The translations under genes were made by a program, and so were the position numbers. Positions 47,303 through 58,103 of a stretch of DNA of 64,000 nucleotides are shown piece by piece. Below the pieces are notes generated by a model. It saw only the letters and a list, made by a program, of their open reading frames with translations. It made no database searches and was not told the origin of the DNA. Where the stretch lies: positions 1 to 64,000 of the forward strand of contig JAPZLL010000029.1 of the NCBI GenBank assembly GCA_036250225.1, written 5' to 3'. Each line of letters opens with the position of its first letter. The stretch's first letter is position 1. Source of the DNA: Cercophora sp. LCS_1 (Eukaryota > Ascomycota > Sordariomycetes > Sordariales > Lasiosphaeriaceae).

Positions 47303-47923
47303 CTTGATACGACTCCTGTTCGGTCGGCAGCGGGAACGTCGACATTGACGGCCCTCGAACATGACATCACATCTTCAGGCAAGGCGGGGAAGGATTGCCC
47401 GGGATTGCATACGGGTCGCTTCAATAAGGAAGTGTCATGGAATTGTGGGGGTAAAAATCGCGGTAACCATAGAATTTCAATTAAAGGGGTACGCACACTC
47501 ACCACCCCCTGAAGTTGCTTCCTTCACCAGATTGTCTACCTACGGAACTAGGTGCATTCTCCATCATAAGGCCCTTCGGGGTAAGGTAGATCCAGTCAAT
47601 GGGGCAGATACAACGGTGCTTGCTGACCACGGATGCGCAGACGCACTACGTCATTAGCCCCTGGAGCGACTTACTTGAGCGCTCAGTCTTTTCTTTACAC
47701 ACCTCTTAAAAAGTGGTTGATGTGTTAAGAGAATTGGACCAGCATAGCATGGGCGCCACTACGTGTTCTTATATTGGTAAGATACGTCACAATCCACACA
47801 TGGAGACTACACCAAACGACACCACTCTGTATGCAAGACAGCCATAGCCCTCGACTCAGGGACAAATGTCAACAATGCCCTTGACAATGACTGCTAAGCG
47901 CAAACGCAATTTCCTATCTCAAA
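47303..47923. other. intergenic, no feature seen
   Basis: Upstream of the HET gene and downstream of BVMO2. No gene recognised. Confidence 0.4.
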
Positions 47924-49679
47924 CTAAGCCATAATGAAATCCGAGTAATTCCTCGCTTTGACCAAATCACACTCTTTCCTGTATCCAGGTGCCGGCCCGT
48001 TGTACCTTGTCAGCGACCTCTTCTGCTTGCTCTTGACATTCTTGTTGACCCCCGTCATCCACGAGTCGACCTCGTTGGCCAACAATCCTTCGCCCAGCCT
48101 CTCAACATGGTCGTACCAGTCGTCCATCTTCTCCTGGGTGGGCTCAACAAATGTGATGTTGTGCTCCTTGGCGTATCCGATGAAATCCGCCACCCAGTCG
48201 ACCGCGTACTCGATGCTCCTTGGGATGTTTCCAAACATCTGGTGAGGTCCCATAATCTGGAAGGTGCAATAGGTTAGCTGACGTAATGAAGTAGAGACTG
48301 CAAAACGTGGAAGTGGGGGCTGTAAAACGTACCATGAACATATTTGGGAATCCCTTCACAGTCAAACCCAAGTATGTCTGCAAGTGTTCTCCCCAGGCCT
48401 CAGAAGTGAGATTCTCCCCATTGACCCCTCGAAAGTCAACGGCCCTGAATGAGCCCTGAATGGCATCAAAGCCCGTAGAGTAGATCAAGCAATCCAACTC
48501 GTAAACCTTCCCATCCCTCGTCTTCACACCGCGCTCCGTTATTTCTTCAATGCCATTCTCCCCGCTGATGTCGACGAGATGCACATGATCCTCATTAAAT
48601 GCCTCATAAAAGCCGGATTCCAATGGAACACGCCTGGTCCCAAAGCCATGCGTCTTGGGGATCAGCTTCTCCGCAAGCACCGGGTCATTGATCCTCGCCC
48701 GGATCTTGTTGGCATGGAACTCGCTGTACAGCCGATTGGCCTCACGATCCGTAGCCACGTCTTTCGACACTGACAACACCTTGCTGAACCCAGGCTGCCG
48801 AAACAGCTCCTCCCAACGGGCGAAAAGTTCCTCCCTCGTCATGTCCGTCGTCTTGCGCTCATCGGCGACGTGGATGAAACAGGAGTACGAGTCGAGACAC
48901 TGCTGAAAGATTTCGGGATATCGTCTCCGGATCTCGGCCATCTCCTCCTTGGAAATCTTGGTATTGCGCAAGGGGGCAGTCCAGTTGGGCGTGCGTTGGA
49001 AAACGGTCAGCTCGCCACAATCCTTGTAGATGGACTGGATCGTCTGGATGGCCGTAGCACCCGTCCCGATCACCCCGACCCTTTTGCCGGTGATGGCGGA
49101 CGAGTCGGATGGCCAACGGGCTGTGTGCCAGGATTGGCCCTTGAATCTCTCGATGCCGGGGATGTCGGGCAGGGTGGGCTGGTTGAGGATGCCCATGGCT
49201 GTGATGAGGTAGCGGGTCGTGTAGGTGCGCCCGGACTCGTCGGCCAACAGCCAGTGGTTGGAGGGGGATTGGAAATGAGCGGAGGCGATGCGCGTGTTGA
49301 ATTGGATGTCCCTTTTCAAGTCGAATTTCTTGGTGAAGAACTGGATGTACCGCAGGGTTTCGGGCTGAGGTGAGAAGTGCTCGGTCCAATCCCATTCGTC
49401 GAGAAGCTCCTGGGAGAAGGAAAAGATGTACGAGTAGGATTCTGAGTCGAAACGGGCGCCGGGGTAGCGGTTCCTGGGTGTGTTAGAGGGTGGGAGGTGA
49501 AAGGGTGAGGGTGAAGCATACCAGAACCAGGTTCCGCCTTCTGCTTCGCCTGCCTCGAGCACTTTGACGCGGAGACCGAGTTGGCGAATCCGGTGCAAAG
49601 TGTACAATCCTGACAGACCCGCTCCTATCACGATGACATCATATTCTAGATCTCTGTTTGCCTCGGAAAAGGCCGACAT
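47924..49679 (-). CDS. Baeyer-Villiger monooxygenase, CHMO-type (BVMO2)
   Basis: Exons 49522-49679, 48333-49473 and 47924-48256 give 543 residues. The FAD motif GAGLSG is at 19-24 and EGGTWFWNRYPGARFD is restored across the first intron. The fingerprint FKGQSWHTARWP is near 163-174 and the second nucleotide motif GTGATAIQ follows. The C-terminal IMGPHQMFGNIPRSIEY is typical of cyclohexanone/phenylacetone monooxygenase-like enzymes. It oxidises a ketone to an ester or lactone with NADPH and O2. BVMO1 and BVMO2 differ in N-terminal extension and style, so they are not a recent duplication. The leader directly before the ATG is a CATCTCAC-rich repeat also found near SDR1. Confidence 0.92.
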
Positions 49680-50074
49680 GGTGAGTGAGATGAAGTGTGA
49701 GTGAAGGGGGAAAAAAAAGGGTCTTGTGAGATGTGAGATGAGATGTGAGTGTGACGAAGCCTTTGTCAACACGAGGCTAAGATGCAATGATGTGTGTGTG
49801 AATAGCTAAGGTATCAAGCAACGCCCCCCATCTTGACAGCTGCTCATCTTAACTGTCAGGTTCGGTGAAGTTATTCCCATGGACCGGGGTAGCGGCTCTC
49901 CACATCGGATGCGGGGGATCACCGGCGAGATCCCACGGCTCCATGTTTCGCCACAGCGCCAAGACTCGGCAACGGCCATTCGGTAATCCCAAAGCAGACA
50001 TTGCCGGTCAACTGTGTGCCGAAGAGAAAAATCCCATTGTCTTTCTGTCTATCGAGGTTCCTACGCTAACCGTT
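49680..50074. promoter_or_regulatory. BVMO2 leader and promoter
   Basis: On the gene strand the 75 bases before the ATG are repeats of CATCTCAC and CTCATC. The 12-mer GTGAGTGAGATG (49681-49692, plus strand) is identical to 29168-29179 upstream of SDR1. Confidence 0.5.
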
Positions 50075-51187
50075 TCAAGCCAGCCCCTTGGACCTCCAAT
50101 ACACCTCCAAGTCCCGCAGGAACGCCCATTTGGTCTTCTCTGCCCATCCCTCTTCCTTCCACGCGTTCAGACTCTGAGGGAAGTGAGGAACAAAGTCTCT
50201 CACCGTCGAGTCATGAGCAATAATGACAAAAACATTGTCTAGGCAGTCCAACTCCTGCAACTTGCCCACCGTGTGTGTGGCGAGTGGGATGTCGCCGCCA
50301 TACGTCATGTCATACAGCGTGTCGGTGGCCTCGCGGTTCCGTGAGTTCTGCAGTTCCTCCCACGCATGCCCGGGACACAGGGATTCCGTGCCAAAGGGGT
50401 GGCACGGGTGGGGAGTGATGCACTCCGGCATTGGCAGATGCACCGACGGTCTGAAAATACCGGCATAGTGACACACATCTCCACCCATAAGCACAAAAGT
50501 GTCTGGGTTCTTGGTGGTTCTTGCCAAGCCGCAGAGATGGCCGACCGCGTGGCCGGGACTGTCGAGCAGGTAGAACGAACCATCCCCAAAGTAGTCAAAG
50601 GCTGGAAAGCGGCCAATCTTTAGCGAGTCCTTGCCAAAGTCAAGCTCAACCAGTTCTCGATCCCTGTCTCGTGTCAGCAACGTCCAAATGCCCAGTTTGT
50701 CAACTCACTTGTAATCACTTTCAAGAAGCGGTGAGTCAGGGTTTGCCGGGTATGCCGGCAGCATGGCCTCCTTGAAGCCGGGACCGACAATCAAGTTGGT
50801 GGTTGGCGGGAATGTGGACGGATCGCCAATGTGATCCCAGTGCCAATGGCTCCAGATGACGGCCTCGACATCGCTGAGATTGATACCAGCTTCGGCCAAG
50901 GTACCGGCCACATCCTGCTTGATGACGATCGTGTATTCCGTGGTTGGGAGGTACTCTGTGATTTTGGGCGAATAATTGCCGTAGTCCTTGCGGATGCCCA
51001 GATCAAACACTAATTTCCGACCTGAAGGATGCTCGATGAGAAAGGAAAACGAAGGCGAATCCTTGAACTTGTTTAGCTCAGGGACCGCTGGGGCCATGAA
51101 CCGGTGGAGGATCGCGGGTCCAAAGTTCACAGGATTGATGATCTTGACCGTGACGGTCTCGCCGCCGGCGGGAAGAATGGAGGCCAT
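50075..51187 (-). CDS. metallo-beta-lactamase-fold hydrolase
   Basis: Exons 50709-51187 and 50075-50663 (45-bp intron) give 355 residues. The metal motif HWHWDHIGD is at residues 114-122, followed by DSPGHAVGHLCG and the GGDVCHYAG region. The closest general type is the quorum-lactonase-like MBL group, cytosolic enzymes that open lactones or hydrolyse thioesters. Its place behind BVMO2 suggests lactone opening (inference). The gene is divergent from the permease over 561 bp. There is no signal peptide. Confidence 0.88.
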
Positions 51188-51748
51188 GGTGATTCTGGCG
51201 ATGTCTGTTTCGTGGCGCGAACTGTTTGTTGTTGTCTTGACGATTTAGACCCAAATCAATTCCTTGTCTCTTAATTCTTCCCTTTTCCTTCAAGTCCGAC
51301 CGGCATCCGTTGTCCCGTTTTCCCAGCCGCTTGGCCATCCGATGACAGGGGCTCCCGGCTACTCCGCGCGCCACCGTTAGCCCGGTGGCATCTTGGGGTA
51401 TCTTTTGGCGGGGCCGGCATACCCCTTTTCGGCCTAGGCCCGGCAACTCGACACCTCCTCGACACGCCCGTAGTCTAGACCAGGCTCCTGCATTGTGACG
51501 GCCAACCACCATGCAACATCTCAACAAACTTGGTTCAGCTCGGGGATGCTAACCCCAGAACTCGCAACCGAAAGTTAGCTCTGCAGCATTGACGACGACG
51601 TGCAGGCTACCCCGGATTTTCCCCAGACTCCGACCAGCATCTGGTGCCGGGGTGACAGGACTCCCCGTGTTTACAAAAGGATCCTCACAGAACATCTCGA
51701 CTCGTGTTCCGACACTTTCATCTTCATCCGACCGTGTCCGTCGCAATC
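51188..51748. promoter_or_regulatory. bidirectional promoter MBL hydrolase/permease
   Basis: 561 bp between two divergent ATGs. It contains several CGG and CCG triplets but no perfect Zn2Cys6 palindrome that I can single out. The CATCTCAC leader motif was not seen here. Confidence 0.4.
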
Positions 51749-53425
51749 ATGTCGGAAAAAGCAGATGTCGTCCACCAAGCCGAGCTGTCAGACAGCAACA
51801 GCCGCGATGTTGAGTCCAACGTCAAGGTCGAGGCCGTCGACACGGTGCACACCGACGAGGCCATGAAGGTGTTGGCCAACTACACGGGCGAACAAACCTG
51901 GACCGACGAGGAGGAGAAGAAGCTCCGCCGCAAGATCGACTGGAAGCTGATGCCCGTCCTCTGCATGACCTACACGCTCCAGTACTACGACAAGGCCATG
52001 ATCTCGCAAGCCGTAAGTTCTGTCCCAGTCACCGCCAGCCTCGCACTAACACTTTCAGGCGCTCTTCGGCCTCCGCCAGGATCTCGACCTGCTCGTCGGC
52101 AACCGCTACTCGTGGATCGCCTCCATCTTCTACCTCGGCTTCATCATCGGCGCATACCCTTGCATGATCCTAGCCCAACGCTTCCCCGTCGAGCGCGTCG
52201 CCTCCGCCACTGTGGTCCTCTGGGGATTGACCCTGATCTTGACCACCGTCTGCCACAACTACCAAGGCGTCTACGCGCAGCGCTTCTTCCTCGGCCTGCT
52301 CGAGTCCGGCGTCAGCCCCATGTTCATGCTCATTGTCGGCTCATGGTACCGCAAGCAGGAACAGGCTATGCGCATGGGCATCTGGTACTGCTGCACAGGC
52401 TATGTCTCGATCGTCTCGCCGCTGATCAACTACGGGTTTGGCCTCATCGGCGGCGGCGTCTCATCGTGGCGCTACATGTACTATTTCGGCGGTGCCCTCA
52501 CCATGGCATGGGGTATCGTCCTGCTCTGGGTGCTCCCTCCTGACCCGATCCGCGCCAAGGGCTTCACCGAGCGCGAGCGATACATCCTCGTTGCGCGCCT
52601 GCGCACCAACAACTCGGGCGTCCGAAACACGCATTACAAGATGGACCAGGTTCTGGAGCTCGGGACGGACATCAAGTTCTGGCTGCTCTTTGCGATTGCG
52701 TTCCTCAGCATGATCGCCAACGGACCCATTTCGGCCTTTATCCCGATTATCATCAGGGGTTTCGGCTTCAGCCAGCTCAATTCGTTGCTGTTGTTGTGTC
52801 CTGCCGGTGCGTATACGGGTACACTCATGTTGATCTTTTCGTGGCTGGCGTTCAAGCTCAAGAATGCGAGGGCCTATCTCATCTTTGGGGCTGAGATGGG
52901 GACTGTCTTGTCGTGTTTGCTGCTTTGGAAGTTGCCCCTGTCGGCCAAGGGGGCGCTGTTGTTTGGCACGACAATTTTGCCGTCGCTTGGAGCGGGTTAT
53001 GCAGTTTTGATGGGACTCCAGGTTGCCAACACGGCTGGGTATACAAAACGGTCGATTGCGTCGTCGGGGATTTATATCGGGTATTGCCTTGGTGAGTGTT
53101 TCGTCTTTTTGACAAGGCGATAATGACTGACGGTGATAGGAAACTTTGTTGGACCGCTCGCGTTCAAGGCCGAGGATGCGCCGAGATATGCGCCTGGCTT
53201 TGTCATTGTGTTGATCACTTCGATTGCTGCCGCCATGCTGATCATCGTGTATCGGTTTGTGTGCGTCTGGGACAATCGGCGTCGTGACAAGGCTGGTGTC
53301 ATGGAGGGTTTTGATCATGCGTATGAGGATGACTTGACTGATCGCAGGGTATGTGTGTGTCTGTCACCAATTGAGGATGCTGCTAACATGGTTGATAGAA
53401 CGCCCAGTTCCGCTACATTCTGTGA
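51749..53425 (+). CDS. MFS permease, anion:cation symporter (DAL5-like) family
   Basis: Exons 51749-52012, 52059-53091, 53140-53348 and a 27-base last exon 53399-53425 give 510 residues. After a 65-residue polar N-terminus the first helix ends in LQYYDKAMISQA, the family's start motif. About 12 hydrophobic helices follow, with RFFLGLLESGVSPMFMLIVGSW and GIYIGY. The C-terminal end RRNAQFRYIL matches the usual end of allantoate/nicotinate-type permeases and fixes the small last exon. These carriers import organic anions with protons. Beside BVMO2 and two hydrolases it may bring in the pathway's substrate. Confidence 0.92.
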
Positions 53426-53591
53426 GAGATGGACTTGTTGTTGGGTGGGTTGTTTTGTGGGCTGGATACAAGAGAAACAGTTAGAGTATCAACGAGTTTT
53501 TAGGGCTGTCTGCTTGAAGTAGAAACAATATTTTGACCCTCACACCCCGTCATGACTCGACTGTGACACCTCACCCCTTGCTTCTTGTCCC

Positions 53592-55659
53592 TCACTTCCG
53601 GCACAACCTACTGTTCTGTGACGGCAAATGCCCCATAATCGTCTCGCCCAACACCCACTCCTCACTCCCGATCGCATTCGTCGCGTAGAAAACCCCCTCA
53701 GGATCCCACTTCTTCTTAATCTCCAACAACCGCGGATACTTGCTCCCATGAAAACTCTGCTGCCACTCCGGCTCGATATAATCCGACTCGGAATTATACG
53801 TCCCACTCCCCGGCGTCAACTTCTTCCACCTCGGGTTCCACTCGTACGTCAGATTCCGCGACAACTGCGTCACATACTCTGGCGAATCGGTCACGTTCCA
53901 CGTAACGAACATGATGGCAAACATCAACACCTTCCTCCACGCAGGGTTCACTGCGTTGTCAATCAGCTCGGAACCAGGCGGATTCCGCATGTTGAACAGA
54001 ATCATGTTGGCTCCCTCATCGAACACACCCTTGACGGCATCAAAGGTCTGTTTGCGTTTGTCAAGATCAGCAATATTCTCACGCGGCATGAAGCGTGAGG
54101 CTTGACGCATTGCCCACGTCCAGACCTCGTGTGGGAAGGCGGCGAGCCACGCATCGCTGTAGTTGTCGGATTCGCGGATGACGGGGTTGAACGGGACGCC
54201 GATGTCTGCCCATTTCTTGAACAGCGGCGCCATGGCCGCGCGGAACTCGGTCTCGGATGTGTTGGGTGCCACCATGGATGTCATGTCGTGGGTGATTTCG
54301 CCGCCTAGGTGACGGATGCGGTAGTATGAGTAGTAGCCTAGGTCCGCGAGGCGCTCGAATTCGTCCAGGTAGGCGCGCTGCATGGCCCAAAACTTGTCGT
54401 GGGTAAAATTGCCGCCGGTGGTGATGTTGTATGTCATTGTTGTGGTTTTGAGCTGCGGGTAGGCTTTGACGACCATGGATGTGACGATGCCGTAGGTTCC
54501 GGCGCCGCCTCCTCGCAGAGCCCAGAAGAGGTCGGGGTTGGTCTCGGCGTCGGCGGTTACGAAGCGGCCGGAGGCGGTGACAAGTTGGATAGACAAGACG
54601 TGGTCGGCGGCCATGCCGTACTTGGAAGTCAGTGGGGAGTGGCCACCGCCTTGGATGTAGCCGCCGATGAAGCCGACGGACTGGGTTTGTCAGTCAAGTC
54701 AACAGTGGAGGTAATTAGAGGGACAGTCATACCTTTCCTTCACCTCCGACGAGTGTAACGTTGTGCTGTTTGGCCCACTCGTTGGCCTCAAAGACTTGGA
54801 CTCCAGCGCCGAGCTTGAAAGCTGGGCCGCTGTACCCTTCTGTCTTGTAGCTGGGATAGAACTTGTAGTCCTTCAAGTAGTGAGTCCACACGTTCAAACC
54901 TCCCTTGCCTGTCGACTTGGCCCCGAAATCATGGCCCGTGTTTTTGATGACGAGCCGAAGGTTCAACTCGCGGGCGATGTTGACGGCAAGTTGAATCTGA
55001 GCAACCGACGACACGTTGACGCTGTACTCGGGGAAACCGCCAATGCTGCAGCTGGGTGTGTTTCCGAGAAAGCTGGCCGTATAATTGGGCGGCATGCACG
55101 TCATGCCTTGGAAGAGGATCGATCGGATTTGTACGGGATGCGCAATCCGAAGGGTCGAGTTATTCCATGACGCAGTCAGCGACTGACACTTTTCGGCCGA
55201 GTACTGGCCCCATTCGGGATAGCAGGGGGAAGCCTCAGGTACGGTCTTGATGAGGGTGCCCCCAAGAAGAACGTCAAAAAGACGCCAGATGGTGTCGCTG
55301 GGCCAGTTTGCATCGCCGGGATACGTCTTGCATACGGCTTTTGGAACTGCCTGGCGTTTGACTGGGTTGGTCTTGGGTGAAAAGAGCGACAGGACCTCAT
55401 TGCCGACTCCAGCGCTCTTGAGCTCAGTCAGAACGTCCCCTGTGAGCTGTAGGGTCTCAAAGTCGAAGAGGTCATTGTTGTTGGGGACTTGTTCCACCGC
55501 TGCATCTGGAAAACGTCAGTTGTCGTCTTTCGGGATGGTGGCAAAGTTGGGATTACCAATTTTGAGCTCCGAGAGAGCAGTTGCTGCCCCGATCAAGTTG
55601 CCGGACAGCAAAGCGAGCACAGGTGCCGAAACGGCCAGGTGTGTCCAGACCCTTGTCAT
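53592..55659 (-). CDS. secreted BBE-like FAD-linked oxidase
   Basis: Exons 55557-55659, 54733-55505 and 53592-54680 give about 654 residues. A signal peptide (MTRVWTHLAVSAPVLALLSG) is followed by the FAD-binding type 4 domain with KNTGHDF, where the His can bind FAD covalently, then GGYIQGGGHSPL. The C-terminal BBE domain ends with KKWDPEGVFYATNAIGSEEW. Enzymes of this class oxidise alcohols, sugars or alkaloid-like substrates. In bicovalent members a Cys follows GGE; here the stretch reads GGEGKSVG, so only one covalent bond is expected. It is convergent with the permease, 166 bp between stops. Confidence 0.88.
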
Positions 55660-56434
55660 CGTGAACGGTCCTCGACGCGTCCAACTCAAAGATGTTTGCT
55701 TGACAGACTGCGGCACGACTATAGAGCTTTGGACTTATATATGAGTCGACATCGGGGAGGTGCGGGGACGGCTAAATCTACCGCAGCGCAGGTGCCGTGC
55801 ATTCGGGATCGCAAAGGAAGCGTGCAATTCCGGTTCATCTGTGCGACCTCGCCGTCCCGCGTACAGCAGCATCAGCCGAGAGCAAGCTGAGGGGTTGAGC
55901 CGAGTATTCGAGGCGTTTCTCGGCAGCTTGGTGGTTCATTGCTGCTTTTCCTGGCTTCCTCCCTTGTCCATGTCATTGTTACACGGCATAGGACCACTTG
56001 ATTGCCCCTCACTGGGAGCACCAGGTAAGCAAAACTACCTCAACGTCGCACCAAGAAGCTCCAAGAACTCCGAGAAACGAACCTTGCATAAGCTATACGC
56101 GGGTTTCCAGCTAATGGAGGAGAGGATTCCAAATTTCATAAACTTCAGCAAGGGAAACACTGCCTAGAACGCTTGGAAGGTCGGGTGAAATGTGCCCTGA
56201 CGGGTGCCGCTCCCGCGAGCTGTGCCGCTGGGGGACAGAGTGAACTGCCAATCGGAACACGGCCACACATTATTGCCTGGCCAAAATACCACAACGGCCC
56301 GCTAAGTTGCACCGAATATCACCCAGGGGCCCAGGCGTGCATCACCACCTGCCAAGGACCAGCTGACAAGACATTCCATGATAAACGAGAATTACGTACA
56401 GCTTTGACATCAATCAAATCTTCCAAATGTCTAC
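55660..56434. other. intergenic, no feature seen
   Basis: About 775 bp with the promoter of the FAD oxidase. A TATATATG element lies near 55735. Confidence 0.45.
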
Positions 56435-57825
56435 CTAATACCATGTACCGATCAACTCCAACGTCTTCTTCGCCCTGGCCACCTTTTCGCTACCATGCCC
56501 GATATACTGTGTGTGATTGTCGATCGCCATATAAGCATACCGCGTTGCCTCCTCAAAATTGCCCATGGAAAAGTACAGACCAGCAAACAGAGATGCAAAG
56601 TTGCCGGACTCGGCAAACAGTCTCTCGACTTTGATGATCTCGGCGAGTTCCTTGAACATCTTCTCGCCATTTTCCGGCGTTCTGTTCTCCTCCTTTTGAA
56701 GGAAATCGAGGATCTCCTGGACCCTCTTCTTGTTGCGGTCCGAGTCCTTGTTTGCTTGCTCGGACGAGCACAGCGAGCAGGTGCAGTTGAAATGCCACTT
56801 TTGGATCTCGAGCTTGCGGCCTTCGCTAAGGAGGTTCAACGGGAGGTCTGGAAAGTCAGTACGGTATCCATGTGCGACGATATTTGGGGGAACTCACAGC
56901 TCAGCGTCAATTCCTCGCCTTCTTGGATGTCGGCATACGCCACCGCCTCAAAGGTCAACGTCTCGGCTTGAAAGCGTGTAAAGACACTGTACACGTTAGC
57001 CCAACCCTCCGTGCCGGTTCGTGATGTGGAACTCACTTTGGCCGACAAGCATGATTCATCCTCTGCAACTCGTCAGTACTTCCTAATGACAACACTGTAA
57101 CAAGCGGAACGTACCGCAATATCAGGCGCAACAGCGCTCAAAAGCTTCTCCCCAAGACTAACCCCAAACGCATTCGTATTCTGCACATCATTCAACAGAT
57201 TCCCCGTCCCCGGCATCCTCGCCATCCCCTTGATCTTCGCCCGATCATCTCTCGGCATCTGTGCAAACGCAAGATCAAACATGGGCCCAACTTGCGCGGG
57301 TACAAGCCCCCGTGGCAGCTCAGACAGGTTAATCACAACAGGTTGTTCACGGAGGATCAATTCCCCGGCATGAATCGTCCTGTTGGCGATGGCTCCCTTT
57401 CCCTTTCCGGGGATATCCCGGATCACATAGGCGGGTGCATGGCCATCGTGGCGGAGGTAGTAGGTTTGGGATTGGGGATGGAGCCAGGTTGGATCGCGGT
57501 CATGGAGGCGGGAACCTAGCTCGGAGGCGATTTCTGGCGTGGCGAGTACGGAGAGGCCGGTTGAGCCTGGGATGCGGTCATAGGTGTAGACGCAGTAGTG
57601 GGCTGTGCTGTTTTGGGCATGGGCGCATTGTGGTTTGTAGGTCCAGGGGGTCCAAGTGAGAGAGGTGTCGTCGATGAGACGGGTGCATTGGGGGTGGTGG
57701 TAGTTGGAGGTGAGATCTAGAGGTCCCAAGGTATCGCGGCGGCAGGTTGGGGATGCGGTTATGGGCGTTGTGAGGGCGAGAAGTAGGAGGATAAGGTGCC
57801 CTGAGTTGTTTAATCGCGAAGCCAT
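56435..57825 (-). CDS. SET-domain protein with signal peptide
   Basis: Four exons (57115-57825, 57037-57062, 56898-56986, 56435-56847) give 412 residues; exon 2 is only 26 bp. The first 24 residues (LILLLLALTTPITAS) look like a secretion signal. The SET domain starts at YVIRDIPGKGKGAIANRTI, has RMNHACRPN (the NHxCxPN cofactor motif) across the small exon, then EGEELTLSY. A post-SET-like CTCSLC follows. SET domains transfer methyl groups from S-adenosylmethionine to lysines, normally inside the cell, so a signal peptide is odd; related ascomycete proteins of this layout exist. The C-terminal helices resemble TPR-like repeats of SMYD relatives. Confidence 0.85.
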
Positions 57826-58103
57826 GGTGGTGGTGGTGGTGATATGTCAATGTGATAAGAGTTGGAGTAGGTTGCACAACGAGTTTTCCCAAACCGAATC
57901 ATTTCAATGGACTTTGATCAGTGGCAAGATTTTGCAAGTACACTGTGTCCTGTTTGGATTAAACGGTTTCGGAGGATTACCGTCCTTGGTACGGCTAATC
58001 TCTTCCGATCCAAAATCGGAATTGCGGATTGTGAGAAAAAACTTGGCGATGTTTCGCCAATGCAACCGAACACCATGATATCATTGATACGATGAGCGCG
58101 AGT
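57826..58103. other. short intergenic, no feature seen
   Basis: SET gene promoter; begins with a GGTGGTGGT run directly before the start codon. Confidence 0.4.

Noticed and set aside
47924..49679. BVMO1 and BVMO2 as a tandem duplication
   Set aside because: They differ in N-terminal extension, intron positions and signature sequences, so they are separate lineages.
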